NCBI GenBank assembly: GCA_029779995.1 | Contig: JAKOZM010000330.1 | Span: 1-34,739, forward strand | Length of the DNA: 34,739 nucleotides | Reading direction: 5' to 3' | DNA from: Actinomycetes bacterium | GTDB taxonomy: Bacteria; Actinomycetota; Actinomycetes; S36-B12; UBA10799 | Part shown: positions 16,131-25,235 of the stretch, piece by piece | How the letters are laid out: each line of letters starts with the position of its first letter | Position numbering within the stretch: the stretch's first letter is position 1 | Notes under the pieces: model-generated | Databases searched by the model: none | Told to the model about the DNA's origin: nothing | Seen by the model: only the letters and a program-made list of their open reading frames with translations | Made by a program: the position numbers and the translations under genes

Positions 16131-17942
16131 ATGTGTGGAATTTTCGGAATCATCTCTGATTCACCCGTCAACCGCCCAGATCTGGACTCACTCGCCAAAC
16201 ATGCGGAGCAACGCGGCCGTGACTCTAGCGGCCTTCTACTGCTCAAGAATGGGCGATACGAGATCAAGAGGGCGGACTACCGCATCCCTCGCCTGCTGAA
16301 GGAAGTCAAGCCGTTTACCAGTCACTTGGTGATCGGCCACAGTCGTCTGATCACTAACGGGCTCACGGACAACCAGCCCGTTATCTACGAGGACGTGGCG
16401 GTCCTGCACAACGGCATCATTGTCAACACCGACGCGATCTGGGATCAGATTGACAAACCGCGCAAGTTGGAGATTGATTCGGAAGTCATCGCTGCTCTGG
16501 CAAGTGATCACATTGACAAGGGTGGCGCTCTGGAAGGCCTGCCCGCTCGGGTCATGAAGGAATGCCAAGGGGTGGTCGCGTGTGCGTTGGTGGTGCCCCG
16601 GCTGGGCAAGCTCTGTCTGTTCTCCAATAACGGGAGTCTTTACATGGGGGCGAAGGGCGGCGCCACATACTTCAGCTCTGAGCGCTTTCCGCTGGAATCG
16701 GTGGCGTGTAGTGATATCGCAGAGGTACGGGAAGGCATCATCATCGATATCCCCGCTTCGCAGGAAGACTTCGCCGTCACAGACCGAATCGAGCGTTCGA
16801 ACAACCTCATACCCGGCTTGCTCACCTCCAGCGGCGAGGAAAAACTGCTTGAGTACTCCCATCACAGCCTGCGGCGCTGCACCAAATGCCTGCTGCCAGA
16901 GACCATGCCTTACATCACCTTCGAGCCCGATGGCGTCTGCAATTACTGCCTCAACTACAAACCACGCAACCACCCGAAACCGATCGAGGAGTTAGTCGAC
17001 CTCGTGAAGCCGTATCGGCGCGCGGAGGGGCCTGATTGCATCGTGCCCCTGTCAGGCGGGCGGGACAGCTGTTTCGGTCTGCACCTCATCGTGAAGGAAC
17101 TGGGGCTGCGGCCGCTCACATTCACCTACGACTGGGGCATGATCACCGATCTGGGACGGCGAAACGTCAGCAGAATCTCAGCGGAACTCGGCGTCGAGAA
17201 CATCATCATCGCCGATGACATCGAGGCGAAACGGCAATACATCGCAATGAATCTGCGAGCGTGGCTGAAGTCGCCCAATCTCGGGATGATCAGCATTCTC
17301 ACCGCGGGGGACAAGCACTTCTTTCGTCACCTCCAGACGATTCAGCACCAGACTGGGATCGGGCTGAACCTGTGGGGCATCAACCCGCTGGAGGTCACGC
17401 ACTTCAAGGCCGGCTTCCTAGGGGTGCCGCCGGACTTCGAGGAGCAACGCGTCTACTCGCACGGCGCGATGAAGCAGCTGCGGTACCAGTCGCTACGATT
17501 CCGGGCGATGCTGGCCAGCCCCGGTTACTTCAACAGGTCCCTGTGGGACACACTCTCGGGTGAGTATTACCGGAGCTTCGCAGCCAAGTCCGACTACTTC
17601 CACATCTTCGACTACTGGCGCTGGAGTGAACAGGAAATCGATGACACCCTGCTTCAGTATGACTGGGAGCGCGCACCGGACACGAAGACGACGTGGCGCA
17701 TTGGTGACGGCACTGCGGCCTTTTACAACTACGTCTATTACACGGTCGCCGGCTTCACCGAGCACGACACCTTCCGAAGCAATCAGATTCGAGAGGGGGA
17801 CCTCACCCGGGAGGAGGCGCTCGCACTGGTGGATGAAGAGAATGCTCCGCGATACCAGAACATCAAGTGGTACCTCGACGTTCTCGGTTTCGATTTCACC
17901 GATGTCATCAATACGGTCAACCGGATCCCGCGGATGTACTAG
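16131..17942 (+). CDS. N-acetyl sugar amidotransferase fused to a class-II glutaminase (WbpG/PseA-like)
   Basis: 603 residues in two domains. Residues 1-235 are an Ntn-type class-II glutamine amidotransferase: MCGIFGIIS puts the nucleophile Cys2 at the N-terminus, with GHSRLITNG and LHNGIIVN (Asn94-Gly95) as in GlmS and asparagine synthase. Residues 245-603 match the WbpG/PseA type: two CxxC pairs (Cys250/253 and Cys270/273) likely binding zinc, then the ATP-pyrophosphatase PP-loop LSGGRDS (308-313). This family adenylates the acetamido oxygen of a sugar and replaces it with ammonia, giving acetamidino. In Pseudomonas WbpG ammonia comes from separate HisH/HisF-like proteins; here the glutaminase is built in. 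The WbpA/B/E/D-like enzymes on the facing operon would make a fitting 3-acetamido substrate. First gene of a four-gene operon. Confidence 0.88.
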   Translation: MCGIFGIISDSPVNRPDLDSLAKHAEQRGRDSSGLLLLKNGRYEIKRADYRIPRLLKEVKPFTSHLVIGHSRLITNGLTDNQPVIYEDVAVLHNGIIVNTDAIWDQIDKPRKLEIDSEVIAALASDHIDKGGALEGLPARVMKECQGVVACALVVPRLGKLCLFSNNGSLYMGAKGGATYFSSERFPLESVACSDIAEVREGIIIDIPASQEDFAVTDRIERSNNLIPGLLTSSGEEKLLEYSHHSLRRCTKCLLPETMPYITFEPDGVCNYCLNYKPRNHPKPIEELVDLVKPYRRAEGPDCIVPLSGGRDSCFGLHLIVKELGLRPLTFTYDWGMITDLGRRNVSRISAELGVENIIIADDIEAKRQYIAMNLRAWLKSPNLGMISILTAGDKHFFRHLQTIQHQTGIGLNLWGINPLEVTHFKAGFLGVPPDFEEQRVYSHGAMKQLRYQSLRFRAMLASPGYFNRSLWDTLSGEYYRSFAAKSDYFHIFDYWRWSEQEIDDTLLQYDWERAPDTKTTWRIGDGTAAFYNYVYYTVAGFTEHDTFRSNQIREGDLTREEALALVDEENAPRYQNIKWYLDVLGFDFTDVINTVNRIPRMY

Positions 17943-17947
17943 GTACC

Positions 17948-19213
17948 GTGGCTCCCTGCATCTGGTACATCTCCAAGTACGTCATCACCCCCCCAGCAGG
18001 GGAACCCGCAGGCCGCTCGTTCGGACTCATGCGCGAATTCTCCGCTCAGGGTTATCGGTCGGTGATCGTTACATCAGACTCCATGGGCAAGTTCGATGCT
18101 CCTGTGGTGGACCGGCCCTGGGTGGTGGAGGAGTATGAGGGCGTCACCATCTGTCGAGGCCGTACCCTGAAGTACTCCGACAGCAAGTCCGGCCGAAGAG
18201 TCTTGAGTTGGCTAGACTTCGAGCGCAGGCTGCTCAGCCTGCCCAAGAAGGATCTACCCGCGCCAGACGTCATCGTTGTGTCCAGCCTCTCGCTTCTCAC
18301 TGTGCTCAGTGGCTTTCGTCTGCGCCGTCGATTTGGCTGCCCCCTCGTGTTCGAAGTCCGGGATATTTGGCCCCTGACCATCGTCGCGGAGGGCGGATTC
18401 AGCGCTCGCAATCCTCTAGTCATGGCGCTGGCTTTCATCGAGCGGCTCGGTTACCGCCGCGCTGACGCGATCGTTGGCACGATGCCGAATCTCGGCGAAC
18501 ACGTCGAGAAGGTGACCGGTCGATCCCTACCGACATCCTGCATACCGATGGGGGTGGATGTGGACGCGGTCCAGACACCGGAGCCACTCCCGGACGACTA
18601 CGTTTCGGCATACATCCCACAGGATAAATTCCTCGTCGCTTACGCTGGCAGCATCGGCATCTCCAACGCGATGGACGTGTTCTTCGAATGTGCGCAGTCA
18701 ATGCAGAGCGAAGAAGACATCCACTTCGTCGTACTCGGTGATGGTGAGTTGCGCCGGGACTACTTGGCGCGATACGGAGGCCTTCCCAATGTGACCTTCG
18801 CGCCCCGCGTTCCCAAATCGCAAGTCCACGACTTCCTGACTCGGTGCGATGTACTGTTCCTCTCCGTTCACGATTCCGAAGTGTGGGACTACGGCCTGTC
18901 TCTGAACAAGCTCATCGACTACATGCTGGCAGCCAAGCCCATCGTGGCTTCGTATTCGGGCTACCCTTCCATGATCAATGAGGCCGATTGTGGGGCATTC
19001 GTACCGGCAGGTGATCCCGCAGCCCTCCAAAGGGAGGTCAAGCACTTAGCCGATCTGCCGTCCGAAGAGCGTGAGGCCATGGGGTATCGCGGACGCACAT
19101 GGCTGCTCGCAAACCGGGACTACCGGGTGCTCGCCCAGGAGTACCTGTCGCTGCTCCTGCCCCAAGACACCTCAACCGCCGTTGGAACGGAGCCAGCAGA
19201 CACATGGCAATAG
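17948..19213 (+). CDS. Glycosyltransferase family 4 (WbuB/WcaI-like)
   Basis: I start at GTG 17948, five bases after the amidotransferase stop; the frame is open from 17867 but the earlier codons lie inside that gene. The 421-residue GT-B protein begins with WYISKYVITPPAGEPAGRSF, has FEVRDIWPLTIV near residue 137 (characteristic of WbuB-like transferases), the acceptor-domain block LVAYAGSIG, and the donor-binding C-terminal part with LSLNKLIDYMLAAKPIVAS. WbuB enzymes transfer amino-sugars such as FucNAc or QuiNAc in O-antigen synthesis; here it likely adds one sugar of the repeat unit on the cytoplasmic side. The stop overlaps the next gene start by 10 bases. Confidence 0.88.
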   Translation: MAPCIWYISKYVITPPAGEPAGRSFGLMREFSAQGYRSVIVTSDSMGKFDAPVVDRPWVVEEYEGVTICRGRTLKYSDSKSGRRVLSWLDFERRLLSLPKKDLPAPDVIVVSSLSLLTVLSGFRLRRRFGCPLVFEVRDIWPLTIVAEGGFSARNPLVMALAFIERLGYRRADAIVGTMPNLGEHVEKVTGRSLPTSCIPMGVDVDAVQTPEPLPDDYVSAYIPQDKFLVAYAGSIGISNAMDVFFECAQSMQSEEDIHFVVLGDGELRRDYLARYGGLPNVTFAPRVPKSQVHDFLTRCDVLFLSVHDSEVWDYGLSLNKLIDYMLAAKPIVASYSGYPSMINEADCGAFVPAGDPAALQREVKHLADLPSEEREAMGYRGRTWLLANRDYRVLAQEYLSLLLPQDTSTAVGTEPADTWQ

Positions 19214-20364
19214 TGCTGCATCTGACACATACGAACGTCCCGACGGACGCTCGCATACTTCGGGAACTGAATGCGCTGTGGCTGCTACCGGATGTGCACG
19301 TAGAGGCCTATGGCGTTCTTGATCAGGCCGCGCCCAAGACGGCCCTGCCTTTCGGCCTGCGAGAGTTCCGGGTGAGATCGAATGATGCCCACCGACTGGC
19401 CAGAGCCGCGCGGTACGCCCTGGTCCTCATCGAGGTGAACGCTCGCTTCATCTCGCGCCTGCTTCGATTGAGACCGGATGTGGTTCACTGCCACGACACT
19501 ATGGTCCTCCCATCGGCCGTTGTGGCGAAACTGCTCCAGCGGTCCACAGTCGTCTATGACGCCCACGAGTTGGAGTCCGATAAGGCCGGCCAAAGTGCAG
19601 CTCTCTCGAAGGCCACGCTGTTGCTTGAGAAGATCAGTTGGCCACACATCGACAGACTCATCACGGTAAGCCCCTCGATCGCTGCGTGGTACGCGGATCA
19701 TTTGGGGCCGAAGCCGACCTGGTGCATCCTCAACTCGCCAGAGTTGAGCGGCGTGACGCACGCCGACCCAGCCCGGTCGAAAGTGGGCGGAGTCCGCGCG
19801 GTGCTGGGAATCGGCGACCACGAGCCCCTCTTCGTATACGTGGGCGCCCTGGAGCCTGGTCGCGGGCTCGAACTGCTAGTGGATACTTTTGCCCAGTCCA
19901 TCACTGGGTCTCACATCGTTTTCGTCGGCGCGGGCAGCCTTCGCGATGTCGTGCGGGGAGCTGCTGCCGAGCACCGCAATATCCATTACACCCCGCCCGT
20001 TCCACACGACGAGCTTGTGGCGTTCATCAAGGGCGCAACGGGGGGGTTCTGCCTTATTGAAGATGTCTCGCTGAGCGACCATCTGTGCTTACCCAACAAA
20101 CTCTTCGAATACGCGTTTGCAGGTCTGCCCGTGATCGCGTCCCGCTTGCCTGACATCCAGCGTGTCGTCGAGCAGTACCAATTGGGCCTATGCGCTGACC
20201 TCACCGCCACTTCCGTCCGCGCCGCCGTTGTTGAGTGCAATGCGAGATCCGAGAACTTGCCCCAGGAGCGACTTGAGCCGCTCAGCTGGGAACGCCAGGC
20301 GAGTGATCTACGGAGTTTGTACGCGGACATTCTGCACAGTGACGAAGTCCGGGTCCTCCGATGA
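19204..20364 (+). CDS. Glycosyltransferase family 4
   Basis: The ATG at 19204 (GGAG 11 bases upstream) gives 386 residues; the open frame from 19099 is inside the preceding gene. N-terminus VLHLTHTNVPTDARILRELN, then VVHCHDTMVL, VYDAHELES, the Rossmann-linked donor domain starting LFVYVGALEPGRGLELL, and the C-terminal KLFEYAFAGLPVIASRLPDI with a conserved Glu position for nucleotide-sugar binding. It should transfer one sugar of the repeat unit in the cytoplasm. Donor and acceptor cannot be predicted from sequence. It overlaps the genes on both sides (10 bases and ATGA at 20361-20364). Confidence 0.87.
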   Translation: MAIVLHLTHTNVPTDARILRELNALWLLPDVHVEAYGVLDQAAPKTALPFGLREFRVRSNDAHRLARAARYALVLIEVNARFISRLLRLRPDVVHCHDTMVLPSAVVAKLLQRSTVVYDAHELESDKAGQSAALSKATLLLEKISWPHIDRLITVSPSIAAWYADHLGPKPTWCILNSPELSGVTHADPARSKVGGVRAVLGIGDHEPLFVYVGALEPGRGLELLVDTFAQSITGSHIVFVGAGSLRDVVRGAAAEHRNIHYTPPVPHDELVAFIKGATGGFCLIEDVSLSDHLCLPNKLFEYAFAGLPVIASRLPDIQRVVEQYQLGLCADLTATSVRAAVVECNARSENLPQERLEPLSWERQASDLRSLYADILHSDEVRVLR

Positions 20365-21215
20365 GCATCGACGGTCTGCGTGACAAGTACACATGGTCAA
20401 GCGAATCGGAAGCACGCAATGAACTGACTGCAGTGTACGAACCGGTACAACCTTTCGTGTTGCTCGCCATGACGCATAGACTCAACGACGCCATCTTCAT
20501 CGATGCGGGGGCGAACATCGGCTTCTACACCGTCGTCATCGGCAGTGAGGAAACGGTCAGCGAGGTCATCGCGGTTGAACCGATGCCAGAGGCTGTGGCC
20601 GCGCTCCGGTGGAACGCACAGGCGAATCTGCGCGGCACGTCGGTGGCTGTACACCAATTGGCTTTGTCCGCTCAGCCTGGGGAACTCTCATTCGCCGTCC
20701 GGAGCCCCCTGGCCGGCGACAACGGCGCCCTGCAGGATACAGCCCTGGCGGCCAAGGACTTTCACGTTGAAAAGGTCCGCTGCGAAAGGCTCGATGACGT
20801 GCTCACGGCTGTTGGTCGCGAGGTCGTCATCAAAGTGGACGTCGAGGGCCATGAATTGAGTCTCCTTGAAGGTGCACAACGAACCCTCAGGGAGAACCGG
20901 GGCTTTCTGCAGATCGAAATGCACCCGTCTCCGCTGACCGGCGAGAAGATCGCCTTGCTGAATGACCTGGGTTGGCATCAGGTCGCACAAATACGGTCCG
21001 ACTACTACTTCTCAAATGTCGGTGAGTACATGGGCCGTGCCTCGTTCACGGCCGAGATCCTCGAGGACGCCATGGGCCTGATGGTGGACGCATCGAAGGG
21101 CAGTTGGCGGGAATCCCGCAGACGGTTGGCCGCCGGCGTGTACCTCCATCTCTCTCGGAGCAAGGTGGATGCCATCAAAGGGTTACTCACCAGAGGCAGG
21201 TTCGGAAAAGGCTGA
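20361..21215 (+). CDS. FkbM-family SAM-dependent methyltransferase
   Basis: 284 residues with the FkbM fold: the SAM-binding motif FIDAGANIGFYT (Asp48 to Gly54 and following), acidic loop AVEPMPEAVAAL, and the conserved VVIKVDVEGHELSLLEGA followed by LQIEMHPSP. FkbM enzymes O-methylate sugars and polyketides; in polysaccharide clusters they usually methylate a hydroxyl of the repeat unit or cap the chain. The C-terminal 70 residues beyond the methyltransferase core are Arg/Lys-rich with no recognised domain. Last gene of the plus operon; it ends 27 bases before the convergent flippase gene, with no clear terminator between them. Confidence 0.88.
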   Translation: MSIDGLRDKYTWSSESEARNELTAVYEPVQPFVLLAMTHRLNDAIFIDAGANIGFYTVVIGSEETVSEVIAVEPMPEAVAALRWNAQANLRGTSVAVHQLALSAQPGELSFAVRSPLAGDNGALQDTALAAKDFHVEKVRCERLDDVLTAVGREVVIKVDVEGHELSLLEGAQRTLRENRGFLQIEMHPSPLTGEKIALLNDLGWHQVAQIRSDYYFSNVGEYMGRASFTAEILEDAMGLMVDASKGSWRESRRRLAAGVYLHLSRSKVDAIKGLLTRGRFGKG

Positions 21216-21242
21216 GGCCGACAGACGACGGGTCCCGCGAGT

Positions 21243-22658
21243 TCACCTCAACTTTCGGATAGCCACGAACGCCCAGCATGCGTCTGCGACAAGGGTGATA
21301 ACCCAAAGCGCCATGACCGGCACCTGAGATCGTGCTACGAGAAGTCCGGCGACGGTCCCCAGCGCCAGAGAGATCGTGCCCCAGTTCCTCCGTAGCAATG
21401 ATGCGGTACTCACACCCGCCATGTGTAGAGTCCACATCAGGTAGCCGCAAAGGGAAACCGTCCCTACCGCTGCATACAATGCGAATCCGATCAGGTCAGA
21501 ATCTGTGAGCCCACCTATCGCAATGGCTGTGAACCGCAGCGCTGTATCGATGGTAGCCCAAACAAGGATGGTGCCTAGCCTGCGCTTCACGACGGGAATG
21601 GAGCTCAGTGCGGAAGACGCCAGGCTCACCGCCAAATATGGGCTCAGAATCGCTGCCACTTGGCCTGCCCCAGACCAGTCACTGCCAAAGACCAGGCTGA
21701 ACAGTTCCGGCCCAAGCACCAGGACCGGAAGAAACAGCGGCATCGCCACGGAAAACAGCCGTCGGACGTAGCTCTCGACCGCGTCCGGCCGGATTCCTGC
21801 GCCTCGGTCGGCGGCTGCGAGCCTGGGGAAGAGAATTGTGCCCACGGCCTGACCGACCAACGCCGCAGGGACAGACAACATCATCAGAGCAAAGGCGAAG
21901 GACCCAGCAGCATCCAGTCCGTATTGTTTCGCCACCCACGGGGTTATCGCCGAGGTTCCCAGCAGATTCATGACAGTGGTGGGGAGTTGCCACCTGGGCA
22001 TCTCCGACCACCTCGCAGCCGTCTGTCTAAGCGCACTCAACCTCGGAGGTCTTCCGAGGTGCGCTCGACGGCCCAGAATCCCGAGGTTGACGAGTCTGCC
22101 CACTAAGTAGCCTGCACTGAGGCCAGGGGCACCCCATCCCAACCAACCCAGACCGATCTGCAATCCGACTTGAGCGGTCGCACCACCGCTCGTCGCCATT
22201 GCAACCCGATGGAAGGCTGAAAGCCGGGCCTGCCGGAACTGCAGTGTCCCCCACACGGCGATGGCCAGTGCAGTGATCGGAACGAAAAGCACCTGCTGCC
22301 AGTCGGGTCGCCAACCCCACGCTTCAACTCCCACGATGACACCAGCGCCCAGAACCACCGTGACGAGTGACGCAGCCGACGCCGCGAGGGTCATCGAAAG
22401 CCATGCGATCAGCCGGCTTTCCCGATCATTCTCAGCCAAGGCAATCGCTGTTGGATACGAGAAGGCGATTATTGCTCCAACGACTGTGGCGATCGACAGG
22501 ATGCTGGCGTACTGGCCGAACTCGTCGGGGGTATATAGGCGAGCCAGCAGCAGGGAGGCGCCAGCTTGCAACCCTTGCGAGAACACCGTCCCCGAGACCA
22601 TCAGACCGAGACTACGTCTGCCAGACGGTTTGGGCTCGTCGCCGATGTCACTTAGCAT
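21243..22658 (-). CDS. wzx: Polysaccharide flippase (Wzx type)
   Basis: About 471 residues from the ATG at 22658 (an in-frame GTG at 22673 is an alternative start). Nearly the whole chain is hydrophobic, with about 12-14 membrane segments and the family features LGLMVSGTVFSQGLQAGASLLLARLYTPDEFGQYA (in pieces: start of TM1 and the YTPDEFGQY loop), as in MVF/oligosaccharide flippases. Wzx moves undecaprenyl-linked repeat units from the inner to the outer face of the membrane. It is the last gene of a seven-gene minus-strand operon and follows the glycosyltransferase gene by 7-21 bases. It is the only flippase in the window. Confidence 0.87.
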   Translation of the reverse strand: MLSDIGDEPKPSGRRSLGLMVSGTVFSQGLQAGASLLLARLYTPDEFGQYASILSIATVVGAIIAFSYPTAIALAENDRESRLIAWLSMTLAASAASLVTVVLGAGVIVGVEAWGWRPDWQQVLFVPITALAIAVWGTLQFRQARLSAFHRVAMATSGGATAQVGLQIGLGWLGWGAPGLSAGYLVGRLVNLGILGRRAHLGRPPRLSALRQTAARWSEMPRWQLPTTVMNLLGTSAITPWVAKQYGLDAAGSFAFALMMLSVPAALVGQAVGTILFPRLAAADRGAGIRPDAVESYVRRLFSVAMPLFLPVLVLGPELFSLVFGSDWSGAGQVAAILSPYLAVSLASSALSSIPVVKRRLGTILVWATIDTALRFTAIAIGGLTDSDLIGFALYAAVGTVSLCGYLMWTLHMAGVSTASLLRRNWGTISLALGTVAGLLVARSQVPVMALWVITLVADACWAFVAIRKLR

Positions 22659-22679
22659 GGACTTACCACACACGACCAG

Positions 22680-23849
22680 TCATGGTCCCAAGACTGCATT
22701 CTGGTAGACGTTCAGCATTCGTGTGGCGAATGCTTCCGCCCCATAGTGCAGGCGGCAATACTCGCGTATCTCACCGGGGTCGAACTGAGATCTGTTCTGA
22801 TACATCTTCGACAGTGCATCCGCAAAGGCGGTCACATCGCCCACCGGAGTAAGCCTCCCCACCTCAGGGGTGACGATGTCCAGGGGACCATTGCACGCCG
22901 TCGCAAGCACAGGTACACCGACAGCCATAGCCTCGATAAGAACGACGCCGAATGACTCGCTATCGCTGGGGTGCGCGAACAAGTCCACCTCCCGTAGCAG
23001 TTCGACGATTTGCTCGCGATTCAGGTGTCCAGGCAAGTTCACTCGATCCTGACACTCCAGCGATCGAGCCAGTCGCGAGAGCCGACCGAGCTCGGGGCCA
23101 TCACCGCCTATGACCAGGCGCGCTCCTGCCGGGAGGTCCGCTCGAGCAAAGGCCTCGATAAGAAGGGCGTAATTCTTCCTGGGGAGCAGGTACCCGAGCC
23201 CTCCAACCGTGAAGGCGCCTTGCGGCTTTCCAAGGGGACAAGCAAGGAGCTGCGAATCAACAACGTTGGGGATGACTAAGACCGGGATGTGTGGACCGAT
23301 CGCCCTCTGCAGGGACGCAGCCAAATGGCTTCCAACAGCGATGATAGCTCGCGCACCGCTGGCCCCCAGCGCAAGAACCTTAGCGTCTCGCTGCGCAGCA
23401 TCCGCCTCGGCAGCGTAGGTACTGGTGTGCTCTGTCACCACGTAAGGTATGCCCGTCTCATCGTGGACATGCTTAGCCAGTAATCCTCCGGACGTCAGAT
23501 TATGTGCATGGACAACATCAGGGCGGCCAAACTTCTCGATGTAGTCTTCCAGCATGGGCCGGATTCTCCCGTAGGTTTTCGCCGCTGCATCACGTGGATC
23601 CTCCCATCTCGCAGGAAGATAGGCGCGACGGTACGCCCGATAGACGGGAACATCGTCAAGCAACTCTTTTCGATGATAGGGAAACCGGCGTCCGACAAAG
23701 CGCGTGGTGATGACTCCACCACTGAGAACTCCCAGCCGATGGCCGGCCGCTCTGAGCGCGGCTACCTGATGGCTTTCGAAGACCCCTTGGTTCGGCAGGG
23801 TGGGCACATCGTACAAGCCGCGAGGAATGACAAGCACATGCACGGTCAA
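22680..23849 (-). CDS. Glycosyltransferase family 4
   Basis: 389 residues starting MTVHVLVIPRGLY at an ATG overlapping the polymerase stop (ATGA at 23846-23849). N-domain landmarks are GVFESHQVAALRAAGH and DVVHAHNLTSGGLLA; the donor domain has VGGLGYLLPRKNYALLIEAF and the GT4 E-x7-E motif in HPSDSESFGVVLIEAMAVG. A retaining cytoplasmic GT-B transferase adding a repeat-unit sugar; the donor cannot be told from the sequence. It sits between Wzy/ligase and Wzx in the operon. Confidence 0.88.
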   Translation of the reverse strand: MTVHVLVIPRGLYDVPTLPNQGVFESHQVAALRAAGHRLGVLSGGVITTRFVGRRFPYHRKELLDDVPVYRAYRRAYLPARWEDPRDAAAKTYGRIRPMLEDYIEKFGRPDVVHAHNLTSGGLLAKHVHDETGIPYVVTEHTSTYAAEADAAQRDAKVLALGASGARAIIAVGSHLAASLQRAIGPHIPVLVIPNVVDSQLLACPLGKPQGAFTVGGLGYLLPRKNYALLIEAFARADLPAGARLVIGGDGPELGRLSRLARSLECQDRVNLPGHLNREQIVELLREVDLFAHPSDSESFGVVLIEAMAVGVPVLATACNGPLDIVTPEVGRLTPVGDVTAFADALSKMYQNRSQFDPGEIREYCRLHYGAEAFATRMLNVYQNAVLGP

Positions 23850-25228
23850 GCCTCCCCCGTGTTTAGGCCGATGCGGCTGAGACCCGCAGTCTCGGATGCT
23901 CCGAGATGAAAGCGGTCATCGGGGTTGCGGTGCAGTCCTGCCAAAACCACGGTGACCGCCAAGAACACCCCATAATGAGGAGACTCCAACACCCCACTCG
24001 ATGTGACGCCGTAGATGGTCAGGACGAGTGCCAGCGTAGCGCGGGCGAGCGACGCCTCGGGCCCCAGCCTCCGTGCGGATCTCGTGACGAAACCCCAGCT
24101 GATTCCGAGCCAGACGAAGTACAACAGCAGGGCACCAGCCACAAATATGCCCAACTCTGCTGCCAATTGGACGACCACATTGTGGTAGTTCAACGGGATG
24201 GTTCCAGAGTTCACGAGCGCATTCTCAGCCCCGATCCCACGACCCAGTCCACCCGTGTCAGCAGAGAGCCTGAAGCCCGACAGGATGAGGTCAAGGCGCG
24301 TCCCGTCGCTCTGGCTCTTCCGCACTGCCGCGAGGAGAGATCCGCCCCAGGCTGAAGCTACGATCACCACCCAGAGCGCAACCGACATCACTGCCATTCG
24401 TTGCAGGCTTCTCCTAGGAGTGAGCAGCCGGTCGAGAAGGTGCATGGTCAGGACAGCGGCGAGTCCGATTCGAAAGGCACGGGCATCGTCGAGCGCCGTA
24501 AGCGCCACTACAATACCAAGCAAGGCAAGAACCCACGCAATTGCGAGGACAATTGGGCGTAGCTTAAGGCCATAGGCGCTCCTGGAAAAGAACACCGCTA
24601 GTACGAGCAGCAGGTACCCTGCCAGGTCATTGGGATTGCCCAGAGACCCCCAGGCAACTTTCCCGATGACCTGTTCGATGTTGGCTAGATTCCACGTCTT
24701 GACATAGTCGGCAGCGAAACTCAACGTCAGGTGCTGGGCGGTCTGAAGCTCCCAAACGGCGATGCAAACCTGAAACCCACCCGAGATCAGTACACCCCAG
24801 GCAAATGCTTGGAGGGCCAACCTGTCCTGCCTGATCAAGAAGACAAGCGCCGTCGCTGAAAGCAGGGCGGCACCGATCGAGACGAAAGCCCGCAGCCCGT
24901 ACATCAGATCTGGAGTCCAGAGAAGGGTGGCAGCGGCGTACGCCATGACGATTGAGAACGCCTGTAGCAGATGGCGTGAGGGTGGAGGCAGACGCGTCCG
25001 GAGCGGGTTCAGGATGAGCCACGTCAAGGCTCCCAGAGTCACCAGCCTGACGACGTTTAGCTGATCCGGGTAGTCCGGAAACCCGGGCACATTAGGGATC
25101 AGAGTACTGAGATGCAACCCACCGGAGAGCGGCAATGTGGCGCCAAGCAACCATGCCCATCGGCGCGCTGTGGCCTGGCTCCGAGGTCGCACAGACAATG
25201 AGTCTCGGGTCGCGAGGGGCTGAGGCAT
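23846..25228 (-). CDS. O-antigen ligase/polymerase family membrane protein (Wzy-like)
   Basis: 460 residues with about 11-12 predicted membrane segments. The motif WGSLGNPNDLAGYLLLVLAV and the later YHNVVVQLAAELGIF are hallmarks of the Wzy_C (O-antigen ligase-like) family, including the conserved His-Asn in the large periplasmic-side loop. In a Gram-positive-type cell without LPS it is more likely the Wzy polymerase, joining repeat units on the outer face, or a teichuronic-acid-type polymerase such as TuaE, than a WaaL ligase. It is coded between the nucleotide-sugar enzymes and the glycosyltransferase, 7 bases after the dehydrogenase stop. Confidence 0.82.
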   Translation of the reverse strand: MPQPLATRDSLSVRPRSQATARRWAWLLGATLPLSGGLHLSTLIPNVPGFPDYPDQLNVVRLVTLGALTWLILNPLRTRLPPPSRHLLQAFSIVMAYAAATLLWTPDLMYGLRAFVSIGAALLSATALVFLIRQDRLALQAFAWGVLISGGFQVCIAVWELQTAQHLTLSFAADYVKTWNLANIEQVIGKVAWGSLGNPNDLAGYLLLVLAVFFSRSAYGLKLRPIVLAIAWVLALLGIVVALTALDDARAFRIGLAAVLTMHLLDRLLTPRRSLQRMAVMSVALWVVIVASAWGGSLLAAVRKSQSDGTRLDLILSGFRLSADTGGLGRGIGAENALVNSGTIPLNYHNVVVQLAAELGIFVAGALLLYFVWLGISWGFVTRSARRLGPEASLARATLALVLTIYGVTSSGVLESPHYGVFLAVTVVLAGLHRNPDDRFHLGASETAGLSRIGLNTGEA

Positions 25229-25235
25229 CGCGAAG

